Shown here in pieces: positions 1 through 6,535 of a stretch of DNA of 12,981 nt (positions are counted from its first letter, which is position 1; each line of letters begins with the position of its first letter). The notes beneath the pieces were generated by a model. It was given only the letters and a program-made list of their open reading frames with translations, did no database searches and had not been told where the DNA came from. Both the position numbers and the translations under genes were made by a program. Origin of the DNA: DASQFD01 sp035633255 (GTDB lineage Bacteria > Actinomycetota > Actinomycetes > Actinomycetales > Dermatophilaceae); the NCBI GenBank assembly GCA_035633255.1, contig DASQFD010000061.1:1-12981 (forward strand), read 5' to 3'.

Positions 1-1
1 C

Positions 2-2434
2 GACGGGTTCACCATCGGCATCAACGACGACGTCTCCGGGACCTCGCTGCCCTATGACCCCGAGCTCGACGTCGAGGACCCCGAGGCCACCCGCGCGGTG
101 TTCTTCGGCCTGGGGTCCGACGGCACGGTGGGCGCCAACAAGAACACCGTCAAGATCCTGGCCGCGGACCCGAAGGTCTACGCCCAGGCGTACTTCGTCT
201 ACGACTCCAAGAAGTCCGGCGGCACGACGGTCTCGCACCTGCGGTTCGGGCCCCGGCCGATCCGGGCGCCCTACCTCGCGAACCGGGCGCAATTCGTCGG
301 CTGCCACCACTTCGGCCTCCTGGAGACCCTCGACATCGTGAGTCACGCCGGCCAGGGCGCCGCGCTGCTGCTCGACGCGCCGATGCCGGCCGACGAGGTG
401 TGGGACGCCCTGCCCAGGTACGTCCAGGAGCAGATCCTGGCCAAGCACCTCCGGCTGTACGCCATCGACGCGGCCGGCGTCGCGCGCGACGCCGGCCTGC
501 CCGGGCGCAAGGGCGTCGTCCTGCAGACCTGCTACTTCGCGGTCTCCGGGGTGCTGCCGCGCGAGCTGGCCATCGAGCGGATCAAGGAGGCGCTGCGCAA
601 GACCTACGCCCGCCGCGGCCTCGAGGTGGTCGAGCGCAACGAGAACGCCGTCGACGCGACGCTGGCCGCGCTCGCCGAGGTTCCGGTGCCCGCGCGGGTC
701 ACGACCGACCGGGAGCCGCGGCCGCTGGTCGCGGCCGGGGCCCCCGAGTTCGTGCGGAACGTCACCTCGGTGATGATGGCCGGCCGCGGTGACGACCTGC
801 CGGTCAGCGCCCTCCCGGTGGACGGCACCTTCCCGAGCGGCACCACGGCATACGAGAAGCGGCGGATCTCGGACCGGGTGGCCCAGTGGGACCCCGACGC
901 GTGCATCCAGTGCGGCACCTGCGCGTTCGTCTGCCCGCACGCGATCCTGCGGTCGAAGTTCTACGACTCCGGCGTGCTCGACGGTGCGCCGGAGGGCTTC
1001 CTCTCCGCCCCGCTCAACGCGGTCGGGCTGCCGGGCGCGCAGTACACCTTGCAGGTGTGGTCCGAGGACTGCACGGGGTGCGGGCTGTGCGTCGAGGCGT
1101 GCCCGGTCAGCCCGGTGCCCGGCACCGACCTCAAGGCGATCAACCTCGTCGAGGCCGACGAGGACCTCTTCGCCTCCACGCAGCGGGAGGTCGGGTTCTT
1201 CGAGTCGCTGCCGGTCAACGACCGGAGCCGCGTGGACTTCGGGACGGTGCGCGGCACGCAGTTCCTGCAGCCGCTGTTCGAGTTCCCGGGCGCCTGCTCC
1301 GGCTGCGGGGAGACGCCGTACCTGCGGCTGATCAGCCAGCTGTTCGGCGACCGGCTCACCGTCGCCAACGCCACGGGGTGCTCCTCCATCTACGGCGGCA
1401 ACCTGCCGACGACGCCGTGGGCGCGCAACAAGGAGGGCCGGGGGCCGGCCTGGTCGAACAGCCTCTTCGAGGACAACGCCGAGTTCGGGCTGGGCCTGCG
1501 GCTGGCGGCCGACCTGCACACCCGGCTGGCGCGCCAGCGGCTCGAGTCGCTGCGCGAGGAGGTCGGGCCCGACCTCGTCGACGCGGTCCTGGCCGCGCCG
1601 CAGGTGCGCGAGTCCGAGCTCGCCGCGCAGCGGGAACGGCTGGCCGCGGTGCTGCTGCGCCTGGACCAGCTGGAGGCGGAGGGGGGCCTCGGTCCGGCGC
1701 AGCAGCGTGAGCTGGTGGACCTGCGCAGCGTCGGCGACCACCTGGTCCGCCGCGCGGTGTGGACCGTCGGCGGGGACGGCTGGGCCTATGACATCGGCTC
1801 GGGCGGCCTGGACCACGTGCTGGCCACCGGGCGGAACGTCAACATCCTGGTCATGGACACCGAGGTGTACTCCAACACCGGCGGGCAGTCCTCCAAGGCG
1901 ACGCCGATCGCCGCCATCGCCAAGTTCGCCAGCGCCGGCAAGTCGGTGCCGAAGAAGGACCTCGCGCTGCAGGCCATCGCCTACGGCAGCGTCTACGTCG
2001 CCCGGGTCGCGCTCGGGGCGGACGCCCAGCAGACGCTGCGGGCCTTCCGGGAGGCCGAGGCCTACAACGGCCCCTCGCTGATCATCGCCTACAGCCACTG
2101 CATCGCCCACGGCTACGACATGCGGCAGGGGCTGGACCAGCAGCACCGCGCCGTGCGCTCCGGCCACTGGCCGCTGGTGCGCTACGACCCGACCGTGCGG
2201 GACGCGGGCGGCAACCCGTTCATGCTCGACTCGCCGCGGCCGTCCCTGCCGCTGGGCGACTACGTCTACCGCGAGCTGCGCTACCGCATGCTCCGCGACG
2301 CCGACCCCGCCGAGGCGGAGCGGCTGCTCAAGCTGGCGCAGGAGGCCAACGAGCTGCGCTGGGCGACGTACGAGGACATGGCCACCCACCCGGCGTCGGC
2401 CTTCGTCCCGGACCCGAGGAGGGCGAACGCATGA
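2..2434 (+). CDS. nifJ: Pyruvate:ferredoxin (flavodoxin) oxidoreductase, 3' part (5' end outside window)
   Basis: Catalyses CoA-dependent oxidative decarboxylation of pyruvate to acetyl-CoA, passing electrons to ferredoxin or flavodoxin in the cytoplasm. The frame is open from the window edge, so 810 residues are visible; the single-chain enzyme is usually about 1,170-1,200 aa, so roughly 370-390 N-terminal residues are missing. Numbering visible residues from base 2: the gamma-type domain comes first (start GFTIGINDD), then the EKR segment near 285. Two 4Fe-4S motifs follow (C301/C304/C307/C311P and C357/C360/C363/C367P). The proximal cluster ligands are C432, C435, C460 and C700, and the TPP-binding region runs from GDGW (591-594) to NTGGQ (from 625). 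No cysteine follows C700 and the chain ends soon after, so the protective C-terminal extension known from Desulfovibrio africanus PFOR appears absent. The stop overlaps the next start as ATGA, implying translational coupling. Family assignment is secure; the natural electron acceptor is not visible. Confidence 0.96.
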   Translation, partial: DGFTIGINDDVSGTSLPYDPELDVEDPEATRAVFFGLGSDGTVGANKNTVKILAADPKVYAQAYFVYDSKKSGGTTVSHLRFGPRPIRAPYLANRAQFVGCHHFGLLETLDIVSHAGQGAALLLDAPMPADEVWDALPRYVQEQILAKHLRLYAIDAAGVARDAGLPGRKGVVLQTCYFAVSGVLPRELAIERIKEALRKTYARRGLEVVERNENAVDATLAALAEVPVPARVTTDREPRPLVAAGAPEFVRNVTSVMMAGRGDDLPVSALPVDGTFPSGTTAYEKRRISDRVAQWDPDACIQCGTCAFVCPHAILRSKFYDSGVLDGAPEGFLSAPLNAVGLPGAQYTLQVWSEDCTGCGLCVEACPVSPVPGTDLKAINLVEADEDLFASTQREVGFFESLPVNDRSRVDFGTVRGTQFLQPLFEFPGACSGCGETPYLRLISQLFGDRLTVANATGCSSIYGGNLPTTPWARNKEGRGPAWSNSLFEDNAEFGLGLRLAADLHTRLARQRLESLREEVGPDLVDAVLAAPQVRESELAAQRERLAAVLLRLDQLEAEGGLGPAQQRELVDLRSVGDHLVRRAVWTVGGDGWAYDIGSGGLDHVLATGRNVNILVMDTEVYSNTGGQSSKATPIAAIAKFASAGKSVPKKDLALQAIAYGSVYVARVALGADAQQTLRAFREAEAYNGPSLIIAYSHCIAHGYDMRQGLDQQHRAVRSGHWPLVRYDPTVRDAGGNPFMLDSPRPSLPLGDYVYRELRYRMLRDADPAEAERLLKLAQEANELRWATYEDMATHPASAFVPDPRRANA
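2416..2423 (+). promoter_or_regulatory. Ribosome binding site of the DHODH-like gene
   Basis: GAGGAGGG lies inside the 3' end of nifJ, with 7 nt between it and the ATG at 2431. It is the strongest Shine-Dalgarno in the window and decides the start of the downstream gene over later in-frame GTG codons. Confidence 0.75.
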
Positions 2435-3582
2435 CGACGTCAGCGACGACGGGCCGCGCCCTGACGGCCGGCCCGGTGAGCCCGGTGATCACCTCACCGG
2501 CCTCGGTCACGGTGCCCGGCACGAGCGTGGACCTGTCCACGACGTACCTGGGGCTCTCGCTCCGCTCCTGCCTCGTCGCGTCCTCCTCGCCGATCACGGC
2601 GACGGTCGACGGCGTCCGGGCGCTGGCGGACGCCGGGATCGGGGCGGTCGTGCTGCCCTCGATCTTCGAGGAGGAGGTGCGCGAGCAGGAGGTCGCGGAC
2701 CTCCTCGCCACGGTGCCCGAGGACGACGCCCACGGCGAGGCCGACGGCTACTTCCCCACCCCGCCGCGGGCTCGCACCCGGCCCGGCGCGCGCGGGCGGG
2801 TGGCCCCGGAGGGCGGCACGGCGGCATACCTCCGGCACCTGGAGCGCGTCGTCCACGCGGTCGACGTCCCCGTCATCGCCAGCCTCAACGGGTCGACACC
2901 CGGCGGCTGGACCGCCATCGCCTCGGCGATGGAGTCCTCCGGTGCGGCGGCGGTGGAGGTCAACCTCTACGGCGCGCCCCGCGACCCGGGCACGTCCAGC
3001 GCCGACGTCGAGAGCCGCCAGCTCGAGGTGCTGGCCGGGGTGCGGTCGGCGGTGTCGGTGCCGGTGGCGGTCAAGCTCAGCCCCTACCTCAGCTCGGTCG
3101 GCGCGACGGCGCAGGCGCTCGCCGCCGCCGGCGCGGACGGGCTGGTGCTCTTCAACCGGTTCATCCAGCCGGACATCGACGTCGAGACGATGAGCGTGGT
3201 GCCTTCGTCGTGGCTCTCCACCCCGGAGGAGGGGCGGCTGCCCCGCACCTGGATCGCGCTGCTGAGGGGGCGGGTCGGGTGCTCCCTCGCGGCCACGACC
3301 GGCGTCGAGACCTCGGCGGACGTCGTCGCCCACCTGCTCGCCGGCGCGGACGTGGTCATGACCGCCTCCGCGGTGCTCCGGCACGGCCCCCGGTATGCCG
3401 GTGAGCTGCGGGAAGGACTCGTGGAGTGGTTGCGGCGCAAGGGGTACCGGTCGGTCGCCGAGGCACGGGGCCTGCTGGCCGTCGGCTCGGACGTCGACGT
3501 CGCGGCCCACGAGCGCGCCGGCTACGTGCGGGCCCTGCGGTCCGCTCGCGCGGCCTACGGCGCGGCGCCCGGCCGGCACTGA
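2431..3582 (+). CDS. Dihydroorotate dehydrogenase-like flavoprotein, nifJ-linked
   Basis: A 383-aa TIM-barrel protein of the DHODH fold (PF01180-like), expected to bind FMN. After a Ser/Thr/Ala/Val-rich N-terminal tail of about 30 residues, the barrel starts at DLSTTYLGL. K215 in VKLSPY matches the conserved FMN-contacting lysine, and GVETSADVV (from G291) plus VVMTASAVL (about 308-316) match the phosphate-binding end of the barrel. Where classical DHODHs carry the catalytic loop NLSCPN, this protein reads N178-L-Y-G-A-P, with neither Cys nor Ser. Classical dihydroorotate oxidation is therefore unlikely; a role as flavin redox partner of NifJ is inference. From general knowledge, DHODH-like genes next to nifJ occur in several phyla. 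The ATG overlaps the nifJ stop by 4 bp and is preceded by GAGGAGGG, so the two are almost certainly co-translated. Confidence 0.9.
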   Translation: MTTSATTGRALTAGPVSPVITSPASVTVPGTSVDLSTTYLGLSLRSCLVASSSPITATVDGVRALADAGIGAVVLPSIFEEEVREQEVADLLATVPEDDAHGEADGYFPTPPRARTRPGARGRVAPEGGTAAYLRHLERVVHAVDVPVIASLNGSTPGGWTAIASAMESSGAAAVEVNLYGAPRDPGTSSADVESRQLEVLAGVRSAVSVPVAVKLSPYLSSVGATAQALAAAGADGLVLFNRFIQPDIDVETMSVVPSSWLSTPEEGRLPRTWIALLRGRVGCSLAATTGVETSADVVAHLLAGADVVMTASAVLRHGPRYAGELREGLVEWLRRKGYRSVAEARGLLAVGSDVDVAAHERAGYVRALRSARAAYGAAPGRH

Positions 3583-3595
3583 GCCGCCCTGCCGG

Positions 3596-3609
3596 GCCCG
3601 GGGCCGGGC
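3596..3609 (+). terminator. Possible GC hairpin after the nifJ operon
   Basis: GCCCG-GGGC-CGGGC lies 14 bp after the DHODH-like stop and just before the next gene's -10 region. It is a short GC-only stem with no T-tract, so it is only a weak terminator candidate. Confidence 0.25.
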
Positions 3610-3613
3610 TGGT

Positions 3614-3619
3614 TACCGT
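3614..3619 (+). promoter_or_regulatory. Candidate -10 element (leaderless) for the PPOX gene
   Basis: TACCGT fits the actinobacterial -10 form TANNNT and ends 6 nt before the GTG at 3626. Transcription would then begin at or next to the start codon. No TTGAC-like -35 is evident. Confidence 0.5.
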
Positions 3620-3625
3620 AGGCAG

Positions 3626-4114
3626 GTGAGCACCGAGCCGAGCGCCCGCCCCGTCACCGACCTCGCCGGGGAGAAGTACGTCCGGCTGACGACGTTCCGC
3701 CGCAGCGGGGAGCCGGTGCCGACGCCGGTGTGGGTCGTGGGGGACGGTGGGGCGCTGCTCGTGACGACGCCCGCGTCGAGCGGCAAGGTCAAGCGGCTGC
3801 GGCACACGCCGCGGGTGGAGCTGGCGCAGTGTGACCAGCGGGGCCGGGTCGCCGAGGGTGCCCCGGTCGTCGCAGGGGTGAGCGAGGTGCTGGCGGACGC
3901 CGCCACGCAGGAGCGGCTGCGGGCGCTCATGGCGGGCAAGTACGGCCTGCTGTACCGGCTCATCCGGCTATCCGAGGCGGTCAGCGCGAGACTGGGACGT
4001 GCCGGCGGGACACGGGTGGCGTTGCGCATCACCGACCCGCCCGCGGGTCCGCCGGTCGACCCGCCACCGGCTTCCTCGTGGGAGCCCTCGGGGGAACCGG
4101 GGGGCGGGGCGTGA
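3626..4114 (+). CDS. PPOX-class F420-dependent oxidoreductase, Rv2061-like
   Basis: A 162-aa cytoplasmic split-beta-barrel protein of the pyridoxamine-5'-phosphate oxidase-like superfamily. It resembles the actinobacterial Rv2061 group of probable F420-dependent enzymes: an opening EKYVRLTTFRRSG followed by PVPTPVWVV, a cofactor-site stretch SGKVKRLRHTPRVEL, then CDQRGRV and GKYGLLYRL. The substrate is unknown. GTG at 3626 is chosen because family similarity begins just after it and a TANNNT box sits 6 nt upstream. The last 25 or so residues are proline/glycine-rich and unlike the conserved core; this tail overlaps the convergent deazaflavin oxidoreductase gene by 86 bp. The gene stands 43 bp after the nifJ operon and probably has its own promoter. 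Confidence 0.88.
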   Translation: MSTEPSARPVTDLAGEKYVRLTTFRRSGEPVPTPVWVVGDGGALLVTTPASSGKVKRLRHTPRVELAQCDQRGRVAEGAPVVAGVSEVLADAATQERLRALMAGKYGLLYRLIRLSEAVSARLGRAGGTRVALRITDPPAGPPVDPPPASSWEPSGEPGGGA

Positions 4115-4460
4115 GGACGACCATGGGGGAGCCGGTCACCCAGTCGGCGACGGAGTAGGACTGCTCGGCGTACCAGGGCTGGAGGCGACGAGCCTCCTCG
4201 GCGACCCGCCGCCGGTGCACCGGGTCGGTCACCTCCTCGGCCGTGACGCCCAGGTCCCGGGCCGGGTCGCGAAGGTGGAGGACCGCGCGGGGGTGCGCGC
4301 GCAGGTTGGCCAGCCAGTGACGTGGCCCGGGCGTGCCGGTGAGGACGACGTGCCCGTCCACGACCACGTACCAGATCTCGACGCGGCGGCCCCGCCCGGA
4401 GCGGCGGCCGACGGTGGTGAGGTCACACGTGCCCGTCGGCGCCAGCTCGTCCCCGCCCAC
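4029..4460 (-). CDS. Nitroreductase-family deazaflavin (F420)-dependent oxidoreductase, Ddn/DUF385-like
   Basis: A 143-aa protein of the family that includes mycobacterial Ddn, which uses reduced F420 to reduce quinones and nitro compounds. Family signatures are TTVGRRSGRGRRVEIWYVV (15-33), GTPGPRHWLANLRAHPRAVL (42-61) and, near the C-terminus, a conserved WYAEQ segment and SPMVVLTPR. The GTG at 4460 places the conserved TTVGR at residue 15 and is preceded by TACCCT and a 6-nt spacer, a leaderless arrangement. Usual members begin with an amphipathic N-terminal helix, so this version is short at that end and its core starts almost at once. The proline/arginine-rich tail after LTPR lies antisense to the PPOX gene's tail. 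The substrate cannot be told from the sequence. Confidence 0.85.
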   Translation of the reverse strand: MGGDELAPTGTCDLTTVGRRSGRGRRVEIWYVVVDGHVVLTGTPGPRHWLANLRAHPRAVLHLRDPARDLGVTAEEVTDPVHRRRVAEEARRLQPWYAEQSYSVADWVTGSPMVVLTPRPPVPPRAPTRKPVAGRPADPRAGR

Positions 4461-4466
4461 GAGGCG

Positions 4467-4472
4467 AGGGTA
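4467..4472 (-). promoter_or_regulatory. Candidate -10 element (leaderless) for the Ddn-like gene
   Basis: On the minus strand TACCCT is followed by 6 nt (CGCCTC) and the GTG start. This is the same geometry as upstream of the PPOX and DUF6394 genes. No clear -35 is seen. Confidence 0.5.
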
Positions 4473-4599
4473 GGCGCCCGCTGCGGACGCGTGCCCGTGC
4501 TCACCGCGGCCCACCGCCCGGGCTTCCGGGACGGCCGAGGAGCCGGCGTCGTGGGGCCGGGCAGTGGTGCGGCCCGAACGGCCCGCCCGGTGGCTCGGT

Positions 4600-4626
4600 G
4601 TTTGCGCGCGGGTCACCGGTGGGTAG
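4600..4626 (+). promoter_or_regulatory. Candidate SigB/SigF-type stress promoter
   Basis: GTTT (4600-4603), a 17-nt spacer and GGGTAG (4621-4626) match the general actinobacterial SigB/SigF pattern GTTT-N(about 15-17)-GGGTA. GTTT is rare in DNA this GC-rich. The rest of the 235-bp divergent spacer (4461-4695) shows no other gene. The promoter points at the small ORF and DUF2254 gene, with an expected start near 4632-4636. It is based on pattern alone. Confidence 0.45.
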
Positions 4627-4679
4627 GGAGTCCGAGCACCGACGACACGTCCGCGCTGCGGACGGCGGCGTGGCTCCGC

Positions 4680-4691
4680 AGGAAGGTGAGG
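4680..4691 (+). promoter_or_regulatory. Ribosome binding site of the small ORF
   Basis: AGGAAGGTGAGG lies directly before GTG 4696, with AGGAAGG 9 nt and GTGAGG 4 nt from it. An in-frame TGA at 4687-4689 rules out any earlier start in this frame. The site supports translation of an ORF too short to call by length. Confidence 0.5.
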
Positions 4692-4695
4692 CGAC

Positions 4696-4812
4696 GTGCT
4701 CCTCGAGCACTGGCATGGCTTGGCCCGGGTCCGCGCGGTCGTCCGGGAGACCGACGGCACCCTGAGCGTCCCGTCGGCCGTCCGGCCACGCGTCGGCCGG
4801 GAGCGCCCGTGA
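4696..4812 (+). CDS. Unrecognised 38-codon small ORF coupled to the DUF2254 gene
   Basis: A GTG-started ORF of 38 residues beginning VLLEHWHGLARVRAVVRE and ending RVGRERP. I do not recognise it. It is basic and arginine-rich, with a short mixed helix-like N-terminal half and no membrane segment. Support comes from the dense Shine-Dalgarno sequence just upstream, an in-frame stop that fixes the start, and a GTGA overlap between its TGA (4810-4812) and the GTG (4809) of the DUF2254 gene. The overlap suggests translational coupling: it could be a leader peptide setting expression of the membrane protein, or a small partner protein. It could also be chance in GC-rich DNA. Confidence 0.4.
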   Translation: MLLEHWHGLARVRAVVRETDGTLSVPSAVRPRVGRERP

Positions 4813-6080
4813 GCGACGTCGTGGCGCGGCTGCGCGGCAGCTTCTGGCTGGTGCCGATGGCCTGCGCCGTGCTGGCCGCGGGCCTGGCGATCGGCCTCAC
4901 CGAGCTCGACAAGGCGGCCGACACGTCGTTCAGTCTCCTGTTCCTCTTCGCCGGCGGCCCGGAGGGCGCACGGGCCGTGCTGTCGGCGATCATCACGTCG
5001 ATGATCTCGTTCACCGGGCTGGTCTTCTCGATCACCGTGGTGGTGCTCCAGCTGACGAGCAGCCAGTTCTCCCCTCGCGTGCTGCGCACCTTCCTGCGGG
5101 ACCGGGGCAACCAGCTCGCTCTCGGGGTCTTCGTCGCGACGTTCGTCTACGCGCTGGTCGTGCTGCGGGCGGTCCGCGGCACCGCCGACGTCGACCCGTT
5201 CGTCCCCCAGGTGTCGGTGACCACCGCGTTCCTCTTCATGCTCGCCAGCGTCGTGGTCTTCCTCCTCTTCATCCACCACATCGCCCAGTCCATCCGGGCG
5301 GCCACGATCATCGACACGATCGCCAGGGACACCCGCGAGACGCTCGAGCGCCGCTGCCCACCCGACCCGGAGCCCGCCGCCGACCTGCTCCCGCCCACCG
5401 GAGCAGTGACCGTGGTCTCGGCGAGCAGCCCCGGCGTCGTCCAACGCCTCGACGAGGCGGCGCTGCTGCGCCACGCCGACGAGCTGTCGGCGCGCGTCAC
5501 GGTGCTGCGCGCGGTGGGGGAGTTCGCCCCGGCCGGCGCTCCGCTGCTGGAGGTGCGCGGCGAGGGAGCCGCACCCGACGACGACAGGCTGCGCGCCGCG
5601 GTCCACCTGGGGCGCGAGCGCAGCATGGACCAGGACGTCGGCTTCGGGTTGCGTCAGCTCGTCGACATCGCCGACCGGGCTCTCTCGCCCGGGATCAACG
5701 ACCCGTCGACCGCCATCCAGGCCATCGACCAGCTGCACGACCTGCTGCGGCGGCTCGCGAGCCGCCGGCTCGAGCCGTGGTCGCGCCGTGGGGAGGGCGG
5801 CGGCTCGCTCGTCGTCCCCACGCCGGCCTTCGCCGACTACCTCCACCTGGCGGTTGACGAGGTTGCCCGGTGGGGCGCGGACGCCGACCGGGTGCAGCGA
5901 CGGCTCTCCGTGATGCTGCAGGACCTGCACGATGCGGCCCTGCCCGAGCACCGAGGCGTCATCGGCCGGGCCCTGCTCCGGCACGGCCCGGGTCCGGGGT
6001 CGGACGGGGCGGCGGGGGCCGCGACGGACATCGGTCTGCGCTCCGATGGGCACGAAGGGCTGCCCGCGCGCCCGCCGTGA
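4809..6080 (+). CDS. DUF2254 family integral membrane protein
   Basis: A 423-aa protein with four predicted membrane segments: about 12-31, 57-80, 102-122 and 137-158. A soluble C-terminal half follows. Two family hallmarks are clear: SFTGLVFSITVVVLQLTSSQFSPR (67-90) spanning TM2 and the following loop, and FGLRQLVDIADRALSPGINDP (279-299) in the soluble domain. DUF2254 proteins are of unknown function; a membrane-channel or sensor role is only suggested by the topology. The GTG at 4809 follows a modest GGGAG and overlaps the small ORF's stop, so translation is probably coupled. The C-terminal 30 residues are Gly/Ala/Pro-rich and poorly conserved-looking. The DUF6394 and K+ channel genes downstream lie on the same strand. 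Confidence 0.92.
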   Translation: MSDVVARLRGSFWLVPMACAVLAAGLAIGLTELDKAADTSFSLLFLFAGGPEGARAVLSAIITSMISFTGLVFSITVVVLQLTSSQFSPRVLRTFLRDRGNQLALGVFVATFVYALVVLRAVRGTADVDPFVPQVSVTTAFLFMLASVVVFLLFIHHIAQSIRAATIIDTIARDTRETLERRCPPDPEPAADLLPPTGAVTVVSASSPGVVQRLDEAALLRHADELSARVTVLRAVGEFAPAGAPLLEVRGEGAAPDDDRLRAAVHLGRERSMDQDVGFGLRQLVDIADRALSPGINDPSTAIQAIDQLHDLLRRLASRRLEPWSRRGEGGGSLVVPTPAFADYLHLAVDEVARWGADADRVQRRLSVMLQDLHDAALPEHRGVIGRALLRHGPGPGSDGAAGAATDIGLRSDGHEGLPARPP

Positions 6081-6085
6081 CGTCC

Positions 6086-6114
6086 GCCCGCGGTGCGCGG
6101 CACCATCGGCGGGC
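6086..6114 (+). terminator. Hairpin after the DUF2254 gene
   Basis: GGTGC-gcg-GCACC (6092-6104) is nested inside the outer arms GCCCGC (6086-6091) and GCGGGC (6109-6114), with a 4-nt bulge on one side. The structure begins 6 bp after the stop codon and ends before the -10 of the next gene. It lacks a T-tract; it could terminate or merely attenuate. Confidence 0.4.
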
Positions 6115-6128
6115 TGCGGCAGCGGCGG

Positions 6129-6134
6129 TACTGT
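6129..6134 (+). promoter_or_regulatory. Candidate -10 element (leaderless) for the DUF6394 gene
   Basis: TACTGT fits TANNNT and is separated by 6 nt (CGCACC) from the GTG at 6141. No Shine-Dalgarno is present, which favours a leaderless transcript for the DUF6394/K+ channel pair. Confidence 0.55.
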
Positions 6135-6140
6135 CGCACC

Positions 6141-6527
6141 GTGAACTTCGAGAAGGTCGTCTTCGGGTTCTTCGTGCTGCTGGCCGCGACCCTGAACTTC
6201 GGCTTCTTCATCGGTGACATCTCCGACCCGGCCGTCCACAACGTCAACGAGCTCTACCTCGCGGTCGTCGTCAACGTCATCGCCGCGCTGCTGAAGTTCG
6301 GTGACCGGACCCAGATCGGCGCCGTGCACCTGGCGACCAGCCTCGTCGCCTGCATCCAGCTCATCGCCGCCGCGTCGGTCTACGTGTACGCCACCCAGGC
6401 GTCGGCGGACGGGCTCACCGCCTCGTCGATGTCCAGCGTGGTGTCGCTGTCCGGCGGCGCGCTGCTGGCGAACATCGTGTCCGTGGTGCTCCTCGTCGTG
6501 GAGACCGTCTCCTTCCGCCGACACTGA
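6141..6527 (+). CDS. DUF6394 family small membrane protein
   Basis: A 128-aa protein that is almost entirely membrane-embedded. Predicted segments are at about 7-25, 36-54, 60-84 and 104-122. The opening VNFEKVVFGFFVLLAATLNF, the loop containing FFIGDISDPAVHNVNEL, and LLKFGDRTQIGAVHLATSLVA (50-70) are what I recognise as DUF6394. Its function is unknown. The K+ channel gene starts 8 bp later, so the two should be co-transcribed, and a role as accessory subunit or regulator of the channel is a reasonable inference. GTG 6141 is preferred over an upstream ATG at 6093 because similarity begins exactly there and a TANNNT box precedes it. Confidence 0.9.
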   Translation: MNFEKVVFGFFVLLAATLNFGFFIGDISDPAVHNVNELYLAVVVNVIAALLKFGDRTQIGAVHLATSLVACIQLIAAASVYVYATQASADGLTASSMSSVVSLSGGALLANIVSVVLLVVETVSFRRH

Positions 6528-6535
6528 GCGACGCC

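Noticed and set aside
3596..3609. Strong terminator after the nifJ operon
   Set aside because: Stem is short, loop tiny and no T-tract; kept only as a low-confidence feature.
4029..6524. 831-codon minus-strand frame opposite the DUF2254 and DUF6394 genes
   Set aside because: Only its last 143 codons (the Ddn-like gene) show family motifs. The rest is Arg/Gly/His-rich shadow sequence opposite clear membrane-protein genes, as expected in GC-rich DNA.
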